A stretch of 64,000 nt of DNA from Chromera velia. Taxonomy: Eukaryota; Sar; Chromeraceae. Below, one piece after another: positions 56,546-64,000 of this stretch. The position numbers were made by a program, and so were the translations under genes. Position 1 is the first letter of the stretch; each line of letters begins with the position of its first letter. The notes beneath the pieces were generated by a model. It was given only the letters and a program-made list of their open reading frames with translations, made no database searches and had not been told where the DNA came from. Location: assembly GCA_018398765.1 (NCBI GenBank), contig JAHBMJ010003975.1:1-64000 (forward strand). The letters run 5' to 3'.

Positions 56546-57884
56546 ATTTGGTAAAAGACTGTGAATTCTACTGAAATTGTAACTAAATTAAAACATAAAA
56601 ACCTAGTTATATTACCGCCCTAGAAGCGGCTCGCCGGCTTCAAGCTGAACAGGAAATTGAAGTATGACTCATATGAAAAAATATATATACATCTATCAAC
56701 AAAACGATCTGTCTATGCAGCTTACTATATATTTAGTATTAATATTAAACTAAGCATTTACAATCTCCCTGAATCTAAGTGCTACTTGAAAAAAATATAA
56801 TCAAGATAATCTCTATCTGCGGCATCATTTTTCAAGAGACTGTCTACGCTTGTGGCGTACACGGTCAAGACACCATCCAGATATGTGGCTTTGGCTTTCA
56901 AGATACCGTGAATTATCCGCGCTTGCGGCGCGGACTTTCAATCTTATCAAAAAATGCGGTTTAAACTTTCAAGTGGTAGTTAGGTTCAGGGAAGTCGTAT
57001 TTACATACATGCATGAAAGAAAAATATACTAGAATTTTATGTTAGATGTAATTTATGTTAATAAACAACGAAATACTAGACAGCATATAACTTTATTTTA
57101 TATTAGACTATATATGCATTCAAAGTACAAAGTTAACACTGCACTTCAAAACATTTAAAACATTTTTTATGCAAATTATAAGCATGCAGAAACCATGCAT
57201 GCACTTATCTTAAACTAGGTCCACAACTAGTATATGCTGCTACGATATTAAACTAGGTCTACAAAGTCACGCTGCCCCTCCCCTTGCTGATACGCATCGC
57301 ACCGTTTTTTTTCCTCACACCTCCATAGCTCCACTTTGTCACTCCACAAACTCATACAGCCCCGCCCCGCCCTTTGCCGTCATGCATCAAACTTGCTCTT
57401 GCCATGCTCCCTCGAATCGGATCGGCTCTAGACTGCATGTTCGAGTCTGAAAACCAGAAAGAAAGAGGGAAGAGTGCCACTGGTCTTCCTCCATATCGTC
57501 GTTCCGAAGTTTCCAAAGGGAAGGCAGTGAAGATGACAAAGAGAATGACAGTTTCTTCAGTCTGCCAGACACGTGATAGACAGAAGCAAAGACACGATCA
57601 GACAATACCGATGAAGTAGAGAACTGAAATCCGGAAATGGACAGAGTCCAAAGCATGCAGGTGAGAGGTGGACACCAATCGATGGAAAAGAAACAGCGGC
57701 GCGAAGTTATCATGATCCATTGGTCCTTTCCCTTCTTTGGCCACCCTGACTCGATCAGACTTAGAAAGAAGCAACGAACAATCCTCATTGACAACGAGAA
57801 AGTGAAAAAGAGACGGCATCCGACAAACTTTAGGAAAGGGACATAAAAAGAGAGACAAATTTTCAGAACTAGGAGAGAAAAACG

Positions 57885-57930
<46 letters not shown>

Positions 57931-57990
57931 CGGGGTGGGGAGGGAGGAAGGAAGCCTTAGGCAGAAAGAAAGATGTATAAACAGGCAGAC
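56546..57990. other. Tail-to-tail spacer
   Basis: AT-rich 56546-57270. A patch with repeated GCTTGTGGCGTACACGG / GCTTGCGGCGCGG and GTGGCTTTGGCTTTCAAGATACC-type words at about 56845-56960 suggests a decayed short tandem repeat. 57270-57960 is more balanced and includes a (GA)n tract at about 57886-57928. Part of 57600-57850 may belong to the 3' end of the uncertain minus-strand gene. Confidence 0.5.
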
Positions 57991-58020
57991 AGACTCAACA
58001 GTTTTCTGTTCCTTCAATAT

Positions 58021-59372
58021 TTCTTGTTGCATCCTTGTGAGGGTGGGTGCACCACTGAGAGCCAAAAGGGCACCTGAACGGCCAACCTGTCCGTGGGCAC
58101 CAGATCAGTCGGAGTGCACGAAAGTACTTGAGCTCGGCATCCACTTTCTGCAGCCAGCAAAGAAAATTAAGGGAGTGCATGCACAGATCATTCTGTTGGA
58201 TGGCTGCTTACGTGGCTGGGAAAGTAGGCTCGCTCTAGACTTTGGTCTGGCTTGTCAGCCAGCTTGCTTGCCAAGTTTTTTTCTTTTGTATCGATCCGCA
58301 GGGAAAGGAACAAGTGATTCGACTCGACGAAAAGGCACTTGATTGCACGAAGGAAAGAGAGCGGCATTGGAGTCGGCATGGGAATTGAGACTTCTATCTA
58401 CGTGTGGGGATAGAGACAGGGCAATGCGGCTGACCATGAAAGAGGGAAAGGTGATACGACAAGTTAGGGATCGAGAGAGGGAGAGACGGGATCAAACGTT
58501 CACAAGGGAAGTGCTCTTAAGTCGACAAAGGGATGAACAGTGACTGACCGAAGAATGATGGATGAATCTGCAGTCCCTCAACCCGCACTTTCCTGATCGG
58601 ACCATCCTCACGTACACTGCTCTCTTCTTCCTCCTCCAATACGCACAGAGATGCAAAAGGAAATGCTCCGGAGGCCAGTACTTCCCAGGTTCGAACTGCA
58701 CGGTGCTCTCTTCTCCATTTCCTACCGCCCCCCCCCGTCCTCTCTGAGGGAAGAGACAGAACGGCTCGCTTTGCCAAGGGAGGCTCACAACTCTCTGGGT
58801 ATGCCAGCCCATGATTTGGTGAACAAAAGCCATGGACTCCACGAGGGAGCCAAACACCCAGGTTGAGGGTCGTCTCGATTCCACCAGGCCGTTCTGAGAG
58901 AGAAGACTCTCTGGTCGGTTCTGAAACTCGATGTTGACCTCCCTGGGTGGTGGGCGTGGTGACAAAAGTGCCGACGGGGGCACGGGAAGTCCCCGTACAG
59001 GATGTGCTGGTAGTGGTCGGCATCCACTTCCTGCAAGGAAGGAAGGAAGGAAGGAAGGAAGGAAGGCAGCCAGCAGAGAAAATTACGGGAGGGCAAGCAC
59101 AAATCATTCTATTGGATGGCTGTTTACTTTGCTGGGAAAAGAACGAACGATCGAGCGAACGAACGACAGACAGAATGAACGAGCGAACGAACGACAGAGA
59201 TATGTCGTCTTTTCTTTCCCTTTTTCTCTTTCTTCATTCTCTTCTGTTTTTTTCTTTCTTCTTTTGGCGCGCTCTCTCAGTGGAAGGGTACCAGAGCTCC
59301 AGGCCTTAAGCGTACCCTGCGGCCCTTCCTTGCAGACAGACTATATGGTTTCTTCTTCTCCCTCTTTTTCTT

Positions 59373-59406
<34 letters not shown>

Positions 59407-62400
59407 CGACTATATGTTTCTTCTTCTCCCTCTTTTTCTTACACACAGACAGACAGACAGACAGACAGAGACAGACAGAGACACACAGAGACAGACAGAG
59501 ACGGACAGAGACAGACAGAGACACACAGAGACACACAGAGACAGACAGAGACAGACAGAGACGGACAGAGACAGACAGAGACAGACAGAGACACAGACAG
59601 ACAGACAGTCACACACACGCACGCACACACACACACACTTACTCACACACAGACCTCGGTCATCTCCTTTCTGGTCCTGTTCGCTTGGAACGAACCCTCG
59701 ATGCCCTGTTGGACCTGCGTGCGCACACACCGCAAAAGGGGTTGCAGGCATAAGAGTGCACGCAGACAGACAAACTGTATGTTTCTTCTTCTTCTTCTTC
59801 TCCTTTCTTTTCTTCATGAACACAGACAGACAGACAGACAGACAGGCAGACAGACAGAAAGCAAGAAGGAAAGCAAGCAAGAAAGAAAGAAAGAAAGAAA
59901 AAGAAGAGAGAAAAAGAAAGGAAGGAAGGAAGGAAGGAAGAAAGAAAGAAAAAGAAGAGAGAAAAAGAAAGGAAGGAAGGAAGGAAGGAAGGAAGGAAGA
60001 AAGAAAGAAAAAGAAGAGAGAAAAAGAAAGGAAGGAAGGAGGGAAGGAAGGAAGAAAGAAAGAACGAACGAACGGAGGAAGGGAGGAAGGAAGGAAGGAA
60101 GGAAGGAAGCAAAGAAGGAGGGAACGAACGAACGAACGAACGAACGAAGGAAGGAAGGAAGGAAGGAAGGAGGGAAGGAAGGAGGGAAGGAAGGAAGGAA
60201 GAAAGGAAGGAAGAAAGCACAGAAGGAGGGAACGAACGAACGAAGGAAGGAAGGAAGGAAGCAAGGAAGCAAAGAAGGAGGGAACGAACGAACGAAGGAA
60301 GGAAGGAAGCAAAGAAGGAGGGAACGAACGAACGAACGAACGAAGGAAGGAAGGAAGGAAGGAAGGAAGGAAGCAAAGAAGGAGGGAACGAACGAACGAA
60401 CGAACGAACGAACGAACGAAGGAAGGAAGGAAGAATCGAAGGAAGGAAGGAAGGAAGGAAGCACAGAAGGAGGGAACGAACGAACGAACGAACGAAGGAA
60501 GGAAGGAAGGAAGCAAGGAAGCAAGGAAGCAAAGAAGGAGGGAACGAACGAACGAACGAACGAAGGAAGGAAGGAAGGAAGGAAGCAAAGAAGGAGGGAA
60601 CGAACGAACGAACGAACGAACGAAGGAAGGAAGGAAGGAAGGAAGGAAGGAAGCAAAGAAGGAAGGAACGAACGAAGGAAGGAAGGAAGGAAGGAAGGAA
60701 GGGGAAGGAAGGAAGGAAGGAAGGAAGGAACGAAGGAAGGAAGGAAGGAAGTAAAGAAGGAGGGAACGAACGAACGAACGAACGAACGAACGAAGGAAGG
60801 AAGGAAGGAAGGAAGGAAGGAAGCAAAGAAGGAGGGAACGAACGAACGAACGAACGAACGAAGGAAGGAAGGAAGGAAGGAAGGAAGGAAAGGAGGCAGG
60901 ACCTCTCCTTTTCTGTCCCAGAGTGTGTCAGTTTGACTCTAAGCGAATCTTTGTCTGCATGCTTTCATATCCAAAGCCAGCCCGTGCATCACCAAAAGCA
61001 AAAAGAGATCAGCTTAATGGCTTGCACGTCGCAGTCCAAGACGGGGAGACGGTATTTGTTCTTTTCTGTTGCCTCTATGAGAAAAAAGCTTTGCACGTCG
61101 CAGCCCAAACCCGGTAGCACCAAAATCGCTGGTACGCCACCAAGACGGGCGGGGAGACGGCAACTTTTGATTGTCGCAGTTTTTTCATTCTTTTTTACTT
61201 TGCAGACAGACAGACAGACAGACAGAGGATGAAAAAGGCAAAGAGCTGCCGAGAAATGACAACTTTCATCATTCCCCTCTTTCCCTTCCCCAGCCCCCCC
61301 CCACCACACACACAGTACGACCACTTGAACACTAAAAGTTGAAATTCAAAAATATTCTCAAGTATCCTTGAAAAGCGAAACGCAGGCTCGAGAATGCATC
61401 AAATCAAATTCACGTTGAGTTCGGCCAGTCGACCAAACTTAAAGTACCTTTGGAGAGGTCGACGGGGACGTTGTTCACGAAGACTTTCCGCTTCTCCTCT
61501 TCCTCTCTCTCCTTCTCCCTCTCGGCTCGGGATGACCATTTGACCTGCTTTCCACAAAAGGGAGCACGCTCGCTCCCGATCCCCCCTCCCCCCTCCCAGG
61601 ATGGTCATGAGAGGGGGGTTGGCGTTCACTTCTTTCTTTTGCCCCCCCCACCTCAAAAACAGTTTGGCCCCTTGGCTGTACTTGTGTTCCAACCCTTTTT
61701 CCGATGCCTCCTCCTCCTCCTCCTTGTCCTCCTTTGTCTTTCTTTTTTTCAGTTGTTCCTGTACTTTCTGCTGCCGTACAAAGACAATACGACGCGGAGA
61801 TGCACGAGCCGAAGAACCAGAGAGGGCAGAAATGGACCTCAACCCATCCACTAACGCCCCATTCGTCCCCTCCCCCACTCCAGAGCGGGCATCGACAGAA
61901 GAAGGTGAGGCGTTCGGCTGCTGTGTGGTTTTCTTTGTTTTTTTGGCGCGTGCCTCGGAATCTAGGTCTTCTCCTCCCTGATTCTCTGTTTTCTGTGCTT
62001 TCTTTTTCTTTCCCGTTTTCCCTCTGCCCCCAATGCCCTCTTCCGACTTTCCCTTCTCGGTCTCTTTCCTCCCTACCTTGATCTTGGCAACGCCGCTGCC
62101 GGTGGGAAACACAGGGCCGGGATGAGAAGCCAAAGTGAGAGGGGCATCCTCGTCTGTGACAGATCGGGATCGGGGGTGAACAACCAGGGGGTGCTGTACG
62201 GATGTGGCAGGCGAGGGAGATGGGGGCGCCAGTAAGAGAAGAAGGTGAGGCGTTCGGCTGCTGTGTGTGTTTCTTTGTTTTTTTGGCGCGTGCCTCGGAA
62301 TCTAGGTCTTCTCCTCCCTGATTCTCCTTTTTCTGCACTTTCTTTTTCTTTCCCGTCTTCTCTCTGCCCCCTATGCCCTCTTCCGACTTTCCCTTCTCGG

Positions 62401-62704
62401 TCTCTTTCCTCCCCACCTTCATCTTGGGAACGCCGCTGCCGGTGGGAAATATAGGGTCGGGATGAGGAGCCAAAGAGAGAGGGGCATCCTCGTCTGTGAC
62501 AGATCGGGGAAGGGGCCCAAAGCTCCGGGAAGGTGGGGCTGAGAGAGACGCGTGGTCTTCCATGGATCCGCACTCGATCATTCGGTACACCGCGACGATT
62601 TTCTGCATCGTGCATGGAAGCAATCCATTCAACGGAAGAATTAATGCCAGAAGGAACAAGAGCTGCCTGTATGCATTGATTGACTCGAGAGACGCCTGCA
62701 ACAT
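58021..62704 (-). CDS. Uncertain multi-exon gene, unknown function
   Basis: A minus-strand gene is likely, but its exon chain is not settled. Probable parts are a 5' exon near 62704-61900 with a hydrophobic leader ([15 protein letters not shown]) and a Lys/Glu-rich region duplicated in tandem ([18 protein letters not shown], then KTGKKKK); an exon near 61545-61447 ([12 protein letters not shown].., then [13 protein letters not shown], donor GTACTT, phase 1); a symmetric 60-base exon near 59713-59654 ([18 protein letters not shown]); and a long terminal-type exon 59034-58495 ([52 protein letters not shown]). Another possible last exon is at 58154-58021. Three of these can be chained by phase-1 introns. 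No family recognised. The large GGAA satellite at 59.8-60.9 kb would be intronic. Individual exons are more credible than the whole. Confidence 0.3.
58136..58221 (+). repeat. Short duplicated segment (partner at 59019-59140)
   Basis: GGCATCCACTTTCTGCAGCC.. and the ATCATTCTGTTGGATGGCTG stretch recur at 59019-59140 with about 10% difference. The second copy has a (GGAA)n insertion at 59036-59066. Read on the minus strand, each copy covers an intron end and the start of a candidate exon of the uncertain gene. Confidence 0.7.
59370..59640 (+). repeat. (ACAG)n/(GACAGAGACA)n satellite
   Basis: Tandem ACAG followed by longer AGACAGACAGAGACACACAG-type units, then CA repeats. Frames through it are artefacts. 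Confidence 0.9.
59855..60895 (+). repeat. Higher-order GGAA/GAAC satellite
   Basis: About 1 kb of (GGAA)n blocks alternating with (CGAA)n blocks. A recurring bridge GCAAAGAAGGAGGGAACGAA (or the GCACAGAAGG variant) occurs at least seven times, so the array grew by copying of composite units and not by slippage alone. No coding role. Confidence 0.95.
60896..61440. other. Spacer or intron with short repeats
   Basis: Two related short units (CTTGCACGTCGCAGTCCAAG.. and the GACGGGGAGACGG word) occur at 61021-61055 and 61092-61160. An ACAG run lies at 61204-61227. Probably intron of the minus-strand gene; no exon identified. Confidence 0.4.
61901..62500 (+). repeat. Tandem duplication, 340-base unit
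   Basis: GAAGGTGAGGCGTTCGGCTG at 61901 recurs at 62241, and similarity runs about 260 bases to CGTCTGTGACAGATCGGG. The unit of 340 is not a multiple of three, so on the minus strand the two Lys-rich copies lie in different frames. Differences between the copies include transversions and run in both directions. Confidence 0.85.
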
Positions 62705-63467
62705 TTGACGAAAGCAACAACAGCGATCGGAAAATTTAAAAGAAAAGGATCTGTTTATGCGGTACGCAACTCTTCTGATCGTCTCTTCCTTTGTGTCGAT
62801 GTGTTTGCTGTCGAAAAGCTTGTCTGGTCACTTATGAATCTGCATCAAAACTTACGGACCTTTTGCCCAAACCTGTGTGACACTGGTCGTCAGTGCTTGG
62901 GGTCCACGAAGGACCCGTCAGCACTACGGTGTCTGCGCTGGTCAGGTCCCTGTCAGGCTTTGTAAATTCCTGCAGAGATTGTACCAGTCGACACTGGCTC
63001 TTCTCTTGACTTCCCGGAGGCTGGGGCTGAGAGGTTGGAGGGAGGCGGCAGGTCAATGCATGTGCATGAGCTGAGGCTGCTGAGATGATCGAGGCGCCTG
63101 GGCTTACAATTCTTCATGCAACACCCTGAACGCATGCATGCATGCCGCCCCATGCACCTGTTGTTTTAGACACCAAAGAAGATGTTTTTGGCGTTTTAGG
63201 CGCCGAGCTTTGACGCACGCCGGGATGCGATAAATGTTAATTGCTTTGCGTTTTGGAGACGCACCTAGTGACTTTCCTTCAATTTCCTTCATCTTGCCTT
63301 GATGACAAGTTGATGTGTCAGGACTCGATATATTAATATATGACTCGATCTTTCACCATCTTTCACCATAATTCTTTATTCACCCATGCAATGAGTCTCG
63401 GCGATTTCTCGTCTTCAAAAAGAGCACTGTGTGCTGTACAACTTCGATCGCTTTGTCGAGTACGAAG
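62705..63467. promoter_or_regulatory. Head-to-head intergenic region
   Basis: Between the uncertain minus-strand gene and the F-box gene. It contains TGCATGCA at 63135, repeated GCATG, and a weaker CpG patch (GGCGTTTTAGGCGCC, 63190-63205). A TATTAATATATGA stretch lies at about 63330. No gene recognised. Confidence 0.4.
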
Positions 63468-64000
63468 ATGGCGTCCTTGGATTTTGAAGCTGACCGTCTC
63501 CTAATGCCCTTCCTGGATCTGCGTGCCATCGTGACACAGTCCCGTTTGTCCAAAGAGTGGCACGGCATCGCGACCAGAAGTCTGAGAGAGCGGTCATTCT
63601 CCTTCCTGGTTGTTGGGAGAATCACCGTCATCGGTCGACTGGCACGGGGTCCTGATTTTCTGATCATATCGGTGCTTGACACTCTTGATTTTGTCCCTTC
63701 GTTTCCTTTCAGACCGGCAGGCAAGGCCCGCCCCCTTCCCTCTCACGCCCGCCTTAGCTCGGCAAACTTACGTAAGTATTCGAAAGATTTGCGAACTGCT
63801 TTAACAGAATGGCGAGGCTTTCCCTGCTCCAAGGGTCTGGTGATGGTCTCTGGTCAACCCGAACTGAGTGAGGCCGCTCAGTCTGTACTCTATGAAATAA
63901 GGTCCCACCCCCCTGTCCTCACTTTGCCCCTGACGACCCCTTCCATTGACCCCAGACGGCTGGCCTCCTGCGCAGCTGCAGCCGTTTTCCCTTCCAACGA
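63468..64000 (+). CDS. F-box-like protein, 5' part only
   Basis: Open frame from the ATG at 63468 to the window edge (177 codons plus two bases), with no stop. The first 45 residues look like an F-box (FEADRLLMPFLDLRAIVTQS, then RLSKEWHGIATRSL), comparable to the starts of the two other F-box-like proteins in this window. The rest (RERSFSFLVVGRITVI; LSSANLRKYSKDLRTALTEW; SVLYEIRSHPPVLTLPL) could lead into LRRs, but too little is present. The TACGTAAGT inside the frame (63773) could be a donor, so the exon may end there. Confidence 0.55.
   Translation, partial: MASLDFEADRLLMPFLDLRAIVTQSRLSKEWHGIATRSLRERSFSFLVVGRITVIGRLARGPDFLIISVLDTLDFVPSFPFRPAGKARPLPSHARLSSANLRKYSKDLRTALTEWRGFPCSKGLVMVSGQPELSEAAQSVLYEIRSHPPVLTLPLTTPSIDPRRLASCAAAAVFPSN

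Noticed and set aside
58495-59034. Frameshift in the uncertain minus-strand gene near 58980
   Set aside because: [13 protein letters not shown] in one frame and [10 protein letters not shown] in another suggested a frameshift, but one frame is open throughout when the exon is entered in phase 1.
59410-60936. Frames of 390-450 codons on both strands
   Set aside because: They arise from the ACAG and GGAA/CGAA satellites.
1-64000. rRNA, tRNA or viral genes
   Set aside because: Scanned by eye for conserved rRNA stretches, cloverleaf-type GTTCGA arms and viral or reverse-transcriptase motifs; none convincing. A structured-RNA search would be needed to exclude a single tRNA.

Overview
This is a nuclear eukaryotic window from a protist. 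Most genes are interrupted by GT-AG introns, exons are GC-balanced, introns are packed with (CT)n/(GT)n/(CCTT)n microsatellites, and the AT-rich spacers carry miniature inverted-repeat elements. Gene content (MYND, PITH, FtsJ methyltransferase, TMX-type disulfide isomerase, ankyrin, F-box/kelch and F-box/LRR proteins) and style suggest an alveolate alga such as a chromerid (Chromera/Vitrella type). That assignment is inference; no marker gene here proves it. There is one assembly gap, 219 N at 22791-23009. No rRNA, tRNA or CRISPR was found.

Layout. Genes mostly alternate strand as head-to-head pairs. The pairs are MYND protein (-) / PITH protein (+) at 0.7-5.7 kb; ankyrin A (-) / F-box-kelch (+) at 8.8-15.6 kb; Rossmann-like + ankyrin protein (-) / LAGLIDADG endonuclease (+) at 17.7-20.8 kb; TMX3-like disulfide isomerase (-) / N6-adenine-type methyltransferase (+) at 22.0-27.0 kb; ankyrin B (-) / calcineurin-like phosphatase (+) at 30.4-35.5 kb; CCCH-THUMP-FtsJ methyltransferase (-) / secreted membrane-anchored protein (+) at 36.3-42.9 kb; CmcI-like methyltransferase (-) / giant F-box-LRR protein (+) at 50.6-56.5 kb; and an uncertain gene (-) / F-box protein (+, cut by the window edge) at 58.0-64.0 kb. 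A multi-pass membrane protein (44.3-48.1 kb) is the only clear tandem gene. The head-to-head gaps hold short CpG-rich palindromic islands. The tail-to-tail gaps are AT-rich and hold most of the repeats and small mobile elements.

Exon chains were rebuilt by hand from reading-frame phase, splice signals and family patterns. About 28 introns were placed. G at donor position +5 is constant, while C is the commonest base at +3, so donors look like GTNNGT rather than GTRAGT. Exons as small as 10 and 14 bp were needed.

The most striking observation is a 1.1-kb direct duplication (4882-5988 and 6565-7679) that carries the last exon of the PITH gene. All 19 base differences are C to T or G to A, and the second copy always carries the T or A. 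This one-way pattern resembles repeat-induced point mutation or directed cytosine deamination. An older tandem duplication in the same window does not show it.
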